Shown here: positions 8,224-16,700 of the stretch, one piece after another
Layout: the number at the start of each line of letters is the position of its first letter
How positions within the stretch are numbered: position 1 is the first letter of the stretch
Assembly: GCF_034119845.1 (NCBI RefSeq)
Contig: NZ_CP139420.1
Coordinates: 1,404,001 to 1,468,000, forward strand
DNA: 64,000 nucleotides
Source of the DNA: Flavobacterium sp. NG2
GTDB taxonomy: Bacteria; Bacteroidota; Bacteroidia; Flavobacteriales; Flavobacteriaceae
Direction of reading: 5' to 3'
The notes under the pieces: model-generated
Told to the model about the DNA's origin: nothing
The model's input: the letters and a program-made list of their open reading frames with translations, nothing else
Databases searched by the model: none
Program-made: the position numbers and the translations under genes

Positions 8224-10155
8224 TTAATTCATTGCAGTCACAATAAACTCACTTCGTCTGTTGGCTTGATGTTCCTCTTCAGAACATTCCACACCATTAG
8301 AACATTTATTTACTAATTGAGATTCACCATAGCCTTTACCGGTTAATCTATTGGCATTAATACCATTTTTAACTAACCAATCTATCGTTGATTTAGCTCT
8401 TCTGTTTGATAAGGCTTCATTGTATGAAGTAGATTGACGACTGTCAGTATGCGAACGAACATCAATTTTCATTTTTGGATGTTGTTTCATTGCATCTAAT
8501 ATTTTCTCTAGTTCGAATGCAGCTTCTTTAGTGATATTAGCTTTATTCAAGTCAAAGTATATTACTTTGATGCCAAAACATTTTGCTAAGTCACCGCCAA
8601 TTACAATTTGACAACCTACTTTTTCTAACGCCATCGGTTGATTTGTTTTACCAGTGATGGTGCTAGTAGCCACTTTACTTTCTTTAGTAACATAATTTGC
8701 AGCAGTAGCTCTCACGTAATATGTTTTTCCACATTCTGCCTCAAAAGCATAATGTCCTTGTGCATCAGACGTGAATTCTTTTTGAAGTTCAAACTTTTCA
8801 TTAAACAAACTTAATTTTGCATTTGGAAGCACCATGTTTGTTTCTAAATCGGTTACAACTCCTTCTACTTGTTGGTTGCAACGAGTTTCAGCAAATTTGT
8901 AAATATCATCATATCCTTTTCCACCAGCTCTGTTGGAGCTAAAAAAACCAGTACCTGTTTTACTATCTATGATAAATCCAAAATCATCTTGAGGACCATT
9001 GATGGGAGCGGCTACATTTTGAACTTCTTTGAAGCTTCCATCTTGTTCTATTTTAGAAACAAAAACATCAAAACCGCCTAATCCCGGACGTCCGTCACTC
9101 GCAAAGTATAATTTATTGTCATCTGAGATGAAAGGGAATGATTCTCTCGCTTCAGTATTAATTGTGGCTCCTAAGTTTACTGGGGTTCCAAAACTCCCAT
9201 CATTTTTGATAGCTACTTTATACAAGTCTGATTGTCCTAAAGTTCCTGGCATATCCGAAGCAAAATACAAGGTTTTACCATCTGGGCTTAATGCAGGGTG
9301 AGCAACACTGTAATTATTACTATTAAAAGGAAGTTCAGTAACATTATCCCAAGTATCGCCTACTAAGGTCGCTTTGTATAATTTTAACATGGTAACTTTG
9401 TCCGCGTTTTTACCTTTTTTACCATCCAAAAAGTTGTTTCTAGTAAAATAAACCGTTTTACCATCTTTTGTAAATACAGGCGTCGATTCATGAAACTTTG
9501 AATTGATATTCTTCCCGCCAAAAGGTTTAGGTTCTTCTAATTTTCCATTAGGTGAAATTTTCGAAGCATACAAATCAGTAAAGGATTCATTGGTTTGTTC
9601 AAAAACTTTTCCTGTGCTTCCCTCTCTTGCAGAGGCGAATATCAATTTATTTCCGACTAAGGCGCTACCATAATCTGAAGATTCTGAATTGATTCCTGCA
9701 TTTTCGATTGTATATCGACCGGAATTGGCTTTGATAACTTCAAGGTAATTTTTATGACTGGCATAAAGTTTTGCTCTTTTGTCGTTACCTGACTTTTTAT
9801 TGAATTGATCCATCGTTTCGTTGGATTTATCATATTTGCCAGTTGATTTTAAGGATTGTGCATAACGATAATAATATTCAGCTTCTTGATTTTTATTCAT
9901 CGCAAAAAGCTCTCCATACCATTTTTCGGCTTTCGGCAGTTCCGCATTAAAATAATAAGCGTTTCCTAAATTTTGAAACATCTTTTCATTTTTATAACCT
10001 TTCTCCGCTATTCGCTCGTAGGTAGCAATAGCGTCAACAAAAGAATTATCTTCATACTTTTTATCGGCTGCTTCTACTTGAGCTTTTTGGGAGTATCCGT
10101 TTTGTAAAACAACAGCTAGCAAAAGTGCACTGTATACGAGTTTTTGTATTTTCAT
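8224..10155 (-). CDS. OmpA family protein with TPR and PD40 repeats (PorE-like architecture)
   Basis: A 643-residue envelope protein. Signal peptide at 1-22 (ends NGYSQ), TPR-like helices at about 25-130, beta-propeller PD40 repeats at about 150-420 (LSPDGKTLYFASDMPG is typical), a carboxypeptidase-regulatory-like domain near 430-510, and a C-terminal OmpA domain (VIYFDLNKANI, then SHTDSRQSTSYNEALSNRRA) that should bind peptidoglycan. This is the layout of T9SS component PorE and its paralogues. It is the third gene of a cluster with a PorP/SprF protein and a type B T9SS cargo, so it is inferred to help export or anchor that cargo rather than to be the core PorE. The gene is ten bases from its upstream neighbour. 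Confidence 0.87.
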   Translation of the reverse strand: MKIQKLVYSALLLAVVLQNGYSQKAQVEAADKKYEDNSFVDAIATYERIAEKGYKNEKMFQNLGNAYYFNAELPKAEKWYGELFAMNKNQEAEYYYRYAQSLKSTGKYDKSNETMDQFNKKSGNDKRAKLYASHKNYLEVIKANSGRYTIENAGINSESSDYGSALVGNKLIFASAREGSTGKVFEQTNESFTDLYASKISPNGKLEEPKPFGGKNINSKFHESTPVFTKDGKTVYFTRNNFLDGKKGKNADKVTMLKLYKATLVGDTWDNVTELPFNSNNYSVAHPALSPDGKTLYFASDMPGTLGQSDLYKVAIKNDGSFGTPVNLGATINTEARESFPFISDDNKLYFASDGRPGLGGFDVFVSKIEQDGSFKEVQNVAAPINGPQDDFGFIIDSKTGTGFFSSNRAGGKGYDDIYKFAETRCNQQVEGVVTDLETNMVLPNAKLSLFNEKFELQKEFTSDAQGHYAFEAECGKTYYVRATAANYVTKESKVATSTITGKTNQPMALEKVGCQIVIGGDLAKCFGIKVIYFDLNKANITKEAAFELEKILDAMKQHPKMKIDVRSHTDSRQSTSYNEALSNRRAKSTIDWLVKNGINANRLTGKGYGESQLVNKCSNGVECSEEEHQANRRSEFIVTAMN

Positions 10156-10165
10156 AATTGTACTT

Positions 10166-11086
10166 TTAGAAGAATCTTGGAGAGATTATTATGTTTTTCT
10201 TTGTAAATAATTCATAACGAAGGAATACTTCATGTGAGCCTGAATTGTTATTCGCAAACTTTGTGGCATCCCTGTCATAAGCATATCCTATAAACCATGA
10301 ATTGCTTGCTTGAAAACCAACTAGAGCACTATAAGCAGCATCCCATCTGTAAGCAAGACCAGCGGTGAATTTTTGATTAATCAAGAAATTAGCTGATAAA
10401 TCCGCTTGTAAAGGAGTTCCTTGTGCAATTTTTGTAAGCAAAGAAGGTTTGAATTGAAGGCTTGGAGACAAATCAAACACATATCCCCCAATGAAATAAT
10501 AGTGAATTTTTTCAGTGGCGATAAAGCTTGATGTACTTCCTGATTCATCATAATGTTTGCTCTCTAGGATATAAGGTGCTGAAAATCCAACATAGGCTTT
10601 GTTAGAATGTAAATAAATACCGGCACCAATGTTTGGTAAAAACTTATTGTCAATATTCTCTTGGTACCTTGGGTCTCCTGGATTTGCAAGATGTAATTTT
10701 GTAAAATCTACATTCAGTAAACTAGCACTTCCTTTTATACCCAAAGACAATTTGTAGTTTTCTGAAACTGGTACGCTATATGAAAGGTCTACTGCGATAT
10801 TATTTTTGTCTTGTGGGCCTATTCGATCATTTAGAATAGATACTCCTAGTCCTAGATTCTTACTAATAGGTGTGTTAAGTGATAAATTATTGGTCACTGG
10901 TGCACCGTCTTGACCTACCCATTGTGTACGATGCAAAGCAAATACACTCAAGGTTTCTCTTGATCCAGCATAAGCAGGATTGACTACAATAGTATTGTAC
11001 ATATATTGAGTGAACTGTGCATCTTGCTGGGCATAACTGATGCTTGATAAAAGCACTAAAACGAATCCTATAAATTTTGTCTTCAT
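10166..11086 (-). CDS. PorP/SprF family type IX secretion membrane protein
   Basis: A 306-residue outer-membrane beta-barrel protein with signal peptide (MKTKFIGFVLVLLSSISYAQ). The family N-terminus is clear: DAQFTQYMYNTIVVNPAYAGSR, followed by amphipathic strands and an aromatic C-terminus (LRYELFTKKNIIISPRFF). In Flavobacterium johnsoniae SprF is needed to export the type B adhesin SprB, and paralogues are paired with other type B cargos. Here the gene lies directly downstream of such a cargo, with a 53-base gap, so it is inferred to serve it specifically. Several paralogues are expected in one genome, so the names porP or sprF are not assigned. Confidence 0.9.
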   Translation of the reverse strand: MKTKFIGFVLVLLSSISYAQQDAQFTQYMYNTIVVNPAYAGSRETLSVFALHRTQWVGQDGAPVTNNLSLNTPISKNLGLGVSILNDRIGPQDKNNIAVDLSYSVPVSENYKLSLGIKGSASLLNVDFTKLHLANPGDPRYQENIDNKFLPNIGAGIYLHSNKAYVGFSAPYILESKHYDESGSTSSFIATEKIHYYFIGGYVFDLSPSLQFKPSLLTKIAQGTPLQADLSANFLINQKFTAGLAYRWDAAYSALVGFQASNSWFIGYAYDRDATKFANNNSGSHEVFLRYELFTKKNIIISPRFF

Positions 11087-11139
11087 ATATTTTTTTTAAA
11101 ATTGAGAACCTGTTTACAATAAACAGTTATACAATAGTT

Positions 11140-13440
11140 TTATCGATTGATGTATAGATACCCTGAACGTTCCTTTGTTTCTCCATTAGAATTTACATAC
11201 TTAAGTGCGTAAAAATATGTCCCTTCTGGTAATTCAGTGGATGCGGATACCGTAGTTCTACCTTCTGATACTCCTCTGAAATATTTATTTCCAATTCCAT
11301 AACCATTTGCCTCATAAACAACAACTCCCCATCGGTTATATATTTGTAGTGAGTTATTAGGGTATTTTTCAATATTTCTAATCATAAAGACTCTGTTGTC
11401 CTCATCATTACTTAAAGGAGAGACTCCATTAAAAATTTCGATATCACAACTTGTGGATAAATAAAGTCCTGACTTTGGAAGTGTTGCATGTGATTGGTTT
11501 GAATTACAAGGATCTAAAGGGTTAGTGTTATCTGTAACCTCTGTGCCGTCAATTACTCCGTCTCCATCGGAATCTGGATTTGCAGGGTCTGTTCCTCTGC
11601 TGACCTCCGCTGAATTTGATAAACCATCATTGTCGCAGTCTAAATTTGGATTATCAAAACAAGATGTTACTACTACTTGTATCGTACCTACATTGGATAC
11701 TGCCCCTAAATTATCTTGAATAACATAACTTATAGATGAGTTTCCTTTGAAAGTAGCTACTGGAACAAATGTTACAGTTCCATTGCTATTAGCAGTATAT
11801 GTTCCTTGACCTGTAACAGTAAATGAAGTTTGAATATCAGCTGTTAATGGGTCTAGATCTATTGTTGTCGCATTAATAGTTCCATCACTATCAGTATCGT
11901 TACTTGCTACTGGAACAATCACTGAAGTTCCCATTAATGTCGTAGCATTATCGTTATTAGCTATTGGTGGAATGTTCAAGAAACCTAGTTTACCAGACAA
12001 TGAAGTGATAGTTCCACATAAGTAGTCATCTGATGTTACTAAAACTCTGTATCTATAGTCCTTCATCGCAAGAGTTACACCAGTGATGTTTAAATTAATG
12101 GTGTTGGCACCACTATAATTACCTCCATTTGAAATATCGGACCAGTTTGCTTCTCCATTTGTGCTTAACTGCCATTTATAGGTTGGGTTAGTTGATAGGC
12201 CTTGTGTTGTTGCTGTGAAGGTAGCTGTTGTTACACCTGTGGCTAATAATTGATCTGAGGGTGCATTGACTTTGCTAGGTATAATTGCTAAATCATAGGT
12301 TCCATAATAGGATGCGCCTAGAACTCTACCTTGAGAATCTACTGGCGCTACTGCTCCATTAGTCATACCATATTGTTGTCCTGGTGCTGCAGCTGTGTTA
12401 GAAAAATAATATTCATTTGAATCCGAACAACCATCGTTATCTGAATCTAAATCATAAATATTTGGAATTCCATCTAAGTCAGTATCCGTAGCATTTCCTA
12501 TACTAGCTAACATTATTGTTTTTCTTTCACCAACTAAGGTTGTGTACGTTCCAGTGATACCAAAAACATAATTACTTTCAGTATGTGAATCATATGAAAG
12601 AATTAAACTGTAATTAGCATTGTTATAGTCAGAATTTGAATGATTAGGAATACCAACAGTTGAAGTTAATGCTGCTGGTCTATAATAATTAAAGTTGGTT
12701 CCAGGACCTCCAATGCCAGTGTTCCCAAAAGTAAAACCAGCTGCTGTTAAAGTTGACCCTACAATAGGAGCTCCTTTTATGTTGTTTGTGTTTGCGTATC
12801 CTACAACTTCTCCGAAGGGTCTTGTAGTTCCATCGCCATCTATATCTGCAAGAGATAATGTGATATGTCCAACAGTTGAAGGTGTTATAGGCCCTGAAGC
12901 AGATGCTGAGCCTGCAGGTACAAATTTAAGTGAATAAGTGAAGTATGGGTTTTCAACAGCATTTACATTTTGAATTACTATATTTCCTGTTGATTCGATA
13001 GTAACTCTTCCTGATGTGCCTAGTGATACGCCTGTTATTTCGACTATAGCATCATAAGTAAAGCCTAAAGAGCTAAGTGCATTTGGTTTTATCAGTCTGT
13101 TTCCAACTACTAATCCGCTTGAAGGGATTGTGGAGGGGCTAAAGGGAGAAAAACCATCTAATGTTACATAATTTACTTTTGACTCATCTACATCTAAAAT
13201 CCCATCATTATCATCATCTAAATCAATATTATTGGGAACTCCATCTCCATCAATATCTAGTGGATCTACAGCTAGAGCTTGAGTCGAAATAGTACTTCTG
13301 TTTTTGCCTATATCCAATTGTAAGACTGTTTGAGCTATTGTCGATACAAAAAAACACGTCAGAAGAATTAACTGTGAAGTTTTTGACGTAAAAAAAGGCC
13401 TAAGCCTTTCCAAAATTGATTTTGTTGTTTTTTCTGTCAT
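11140..13440 (-). CDS. T9SS type B cargo with thrombospondin type 3 repeats
   Basis: A 766-residue surface protein. After an extended signal region (hydrophobic LILLTCFFVSTIAQ at about 24-37) come calcium-binding type 3 repeats (DIDGDGVPNNIDLDDDNDG near 62, DTDLDGIPNIYDLDSDNDG near 320, DSDGDGVIDGTE near 630), Ig-like segments at about 390-490, and a cadherin-like Ig domain beginning ANNDNATT near 495. The C-terminal ~90 residues (YNRWGVVVYEANGYG, then ELPEGTYFYALKY) are the gliding-motility-associated type B sorting domain. The usual NGDG-ND start of that domain is degenerate (VSPLSNDEDNRVF). The gene heads a cluster with the PorP/SprF and OmpA genes and is transcribed divergently from the giant cargo at 13755. 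Ligand unknown. Confidence 0.85.
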   Translation of the reverse strand: MTEKTTKSILERLRPFFTSKTSQLILLTCFFVSTIAQTVLQLDIGKNRSTISTQALAVDPLDIDGDGVPNNIDLDDDNDGILDVDESKVNYVTLDGFSPFSPSTIPSSGLVVGNRLIKPNALSSLGFTYDAIVEITGVSLGTSGRVTIESTGNIVIQNVNAVENPYFTYSLKFVPAGSASASGPITPSTVGHITLSLADIDGDGTTRPFGEVVGYANTNNIKGAPIVGSTLTAAGFTFGNTGIGGPGTNFNYYRPAALTSTVGIPNHSNSDYNNANYSLILSYDSHTESNYVFGITGTYTTLVGERKTIMLASIGNATDTDLDGIPNIYDLDSDNDGCSDSNEYYFSNTAAAPGQQYGMTNGAVAPVDSQGRVLGASYYGTYDLAIIPSKVNAPSDQLLATGVTTATFTATTQGLSTNPTYKWQLSTNGEANWSDISNGGNYSGANTINLNITGVTLAMKDYRYRVLVTSDDYLCGTITSLSGKLGFLNIPPIANNDNATTLMGTSVIVPVASNDTDSDGTINATTIDLDPLTADIQTSFTVTGQGTYTANSNGTVTFVPVATFKGNSSISYVIQDNLGAVSNVGTIQVVVTSCFDNPNLDCDNDGLSNSAEVSRGTDPANPDSDGDGVIDGTEVTDNTNPLDPCNSNQSHATLPKSGLYLSTSCDIEIFNGVSPLSNDEDNRVFMIRNIEKYPNNSLQIYNRWGVVVYEANGYGIGNKYFRGVSEGRTTVSASTELPEGTYFYALKYVNSNGETKERSGYLYINR

Positions 13441-13754
13441 AATAAAAAAATATAGATTAAAATAATTATTAATTAAGTCGAGTAAACTGTTAATTCGACT
13501 TCATTTTTTTAAGCAAAGTGTTAAAAAATCAATCTTAAATAAATTGGTATACCAGTTTGGAAATCCAAATATAATATATATATTTAATTTTTATTAAAAA
13601 GTTCAATTAAAAAAAACTAGTGTAAAAGAGTATAATACAGTGGTTTGAGCCTGTTTTTTGACATGCTTTAACAAAACAACTGGGTTTTGTTAAAATTAAC
13701 AAACAAGGGGTTTTATGGCAGTGAAAGATTAACAACCAAAATAGTACTAATAAA
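13441..13754. promoter_or_regulatory. Divergent control region between two surface-protein genes
   Basis: This 314-base AT-rich gap separates two divergently transcribed T9SS cargos. It holds three structured motifs: a hairpin AAGTCGA/TCGACTT at 13475-13501 near the minus-strand start, a perfect 10-bp palindrome TGGTATACCA at 13545-13554 near the middle, and a stem-loop with 11-bp arms (TTTAACAAAAC and GTTTTGTTAAA) at 13668-13694, about 60 bases before the plus-strand start. No exact TAnnTTTG box was found on either strand. Function of the motifs is inferred from position only. Confidence 0.5.
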
Positions 13755-16700
13755 ATGAAAAAAATAATCGTTCTATCGTTTATATTAATTGGCGTATTTA
13801 ATTCTTATTCGCAATTAAGTAAGACACACTACATTCCGCCTTTGACTACGGCGTCAAATGTGGTGCCTTCCGATCATTACCTTTACATTTCGACACCAAC
13901 TGTTGGCTGGGTTAACCTAACAATTACACCCATTGGAGGTACACCTATTACCGCTCAAGTTAGAAATGGTTTGCCATATGTTCTTTCAATTGGTACAGGT
14001 ATCAATACTCCTTTGTTTGTTGACAATGCAAACTTTGGAATCAATTTGAACAAAGGATACATTATTGAAGCTGCAGAAGAAGTGTTTGTAAGTGCACGTG
14101 TAAAAGCTTCAGGAAGTGATCATGCAGGAGGTTTAGTGAGTAAAGGAACAAGTGGGTTAGGTAAGGAATTTAGACTAGGAGGTTTTCTAAATCCAAATGC
14201 AGGAGACACAAGAAACACCAATTTTGCTTCTATTCTTGCTACGGAAAATAATACAATTGTAACTATTACCAATCTTGGTGCAGGTGCTCAGTTTCCTGAT
14301 GGATCATTAATTCCAGTACCGTTGACGGTCACTTTACAAAAGAATGAAACCTATGTTTTGAATTTAAGCCGAATTAATGGAAGTGCTATTAGCAATAGCT
14401 CAAAAATGATTGGAGGTTTGGTACAGACTAACAAACTTGTTGTGGTCAATTGTGGGTCAATCGCTGGAAGTAATAACACAACCACAAATGGACGAGATTT
14501 AGGTTTTGATCAAATTGTGTCTTATGAAAAAACAGGTAAAGAATATATTTTTGTTAGAGGTGGAGGAACTACCAGTAACAGCTACGAACGTGTTTTATTA
14601 ATTGCAAACAAACCAAATACAGAAATATACTTAAATGGTAGTACAACGCCATTTACTACTCTTGCGAATCCAGGGGATTATATTGCTCTAGATGGTAGTA
14701 GTTATATCAATGGCAATATGTATGTAAATACCTCAGAAGCTGTTTTTGCTTACCAAAGTGTTACTGCTAATAATTCTGAGCCTGAGAAAAAACAAAATAT
14801 GTTTTTTGTGCCTCCGCTAAACTGTGCTACACCTAAAATAGTAAACAATATTCCTTTAATAGATAAAATAGGGACATTGACTTTTACGGGGAATGTGAAT
14901 ATTGTTACCGAAGCAGGTTCGACCGTTACAATAAACGGAGTCAATACAACTGCTACCCCTATTGCAGTAACAGGCAAAACGAGTCCGAGTTTTGTACGAT
15001 ATTCTGTTTCATTGACTGGAAATGTAAAAATTGAATCGACTTCACAATTATACGTTTCGTACAATGGGGTTAATAACGATGCTTCTTATGGTGGATATTA
15101 TTCGGGTTTTGATACCAAACCGGTCGTTTCTTATCCGCCAGTTTCTGCAACTTCACTCTGTATTCCTAATGTGACACTAACGGCAACTGTAACAAATCCA
15201 GCAGACACTTTTACGTGGTACGTAAACTCGATTTTAGACAACAATCCTGCTAATAATACCCCCATATCTGGAAACAACACCAGTATAATGACCCCTTCGA
15301 TTCCAGGTTATTATACTGTCAAAAGAACCGTGACTGGTTGCGACTCACTTTTATCAGATCCGATTCCGGTTAGTGTTTGTGCAACAGATAGCGATGGAGA
15401 TCTTGTGAATGATAATATTGATAACGATAATGATAATGACGGAATTACAAATTGTACAGAATCATATGGAGATGTGCCTGTAAATACTTTAACTTATACA
15501 GCTGGTACGATAACAGCTGGTACGGGAGCATATTCCAATAGCTTTACAGGAATACGTACTACTTCCTCTCAAGCTACTGCTGTTCCATATGCTGGAAATG
15601 CTGATGGAACCTTTGTAACAAGTGTACCTGCAGGCTCATTCAATTGGGTGTCTTATGAAATGATTTTTGCTAATCCTATAACGATTGGGATAGACTACGC
15701 ACCAACTACACTTCCTGCTAATTATTTGAATACTGATTCGGATTATATTTTAAATTCAGATATTGGCAGAACAATCACGGTTTTAAATCCAGATGATCAA
15801 TTGTTGATTGATACAAATTATGATGGTATATATGAGAGTGGTGTAAAAGAATTTACCTCATTTGAAATTAGATTTAAAATCAATGGTGCTACCTCATTGA
15901 ACCCTGCAATAGCAACATTTAAATTTTTTAGTTATTTGGCTAATAAAATTAAATTCACGCATAAAAACTTGTCATATACTAATACGACCAATTCTAGTTT
16001 GCGCTTCTTTGCTGCTTGCGTTCCTAAGGATTCGGATGGAGATGGAATACCAGATCAATTAGATGCTGATAGTGATAACGATGGTATTTTGGATATCGTT
16101 GAAGCACAAGCTGGGAATAAAGTATTAGCCAATCTAGACGCTAATAAAAATGGACTTGATGATAATTTCGAACCTTTTACTGCGCCGGTTGATACTGACG
16201 GTGATGGTGTTCCAGATTATTTGGATTTAGATAGCGATAACGATGGTATTTTAGATTCAGCCGAAAAAGCTATTGATACGGATAATGATGGTATTAAAAA
16301 TTTTCGTGATTTAGATAGTGATGGAGATTTATGTAATGATGTTATCGAGGCTGGATTTACAGATGCAAATGGCGATGGTATATTAGGCAACGTTCCTGCG
16401 ACTATAGATGCAAGAGGAAAAGTAACTAGTGGAACAGATGGTTATACCACCCCAAACGGTAATTATCTCGTTTCAGCTCCAATTGTAATCACTACACAAC
16501 CACAAGTTTCGACAGATTGTACTACGCAGAGTGCTGTCATTAACATAGCTGACAATGGTGGAAACAGTTATCTTTGGCAAGTTTCCTCAGACAATGGTGT
16601 AACTTGGACTTCGGTTTCAAATAATGCAACCTATTCTGGAGCAACTACAAATACCTTAACTATTTCTGCAGCTACAAATGGCTATAAATACCGAGTAGAA

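Noticed and set aside
14750..15064. Antisense open frames inside large genes (e.g. here and at 45733-46146)
   Set aside because: They mirror strongly coding sense frames and show no family features, promoter or start context.
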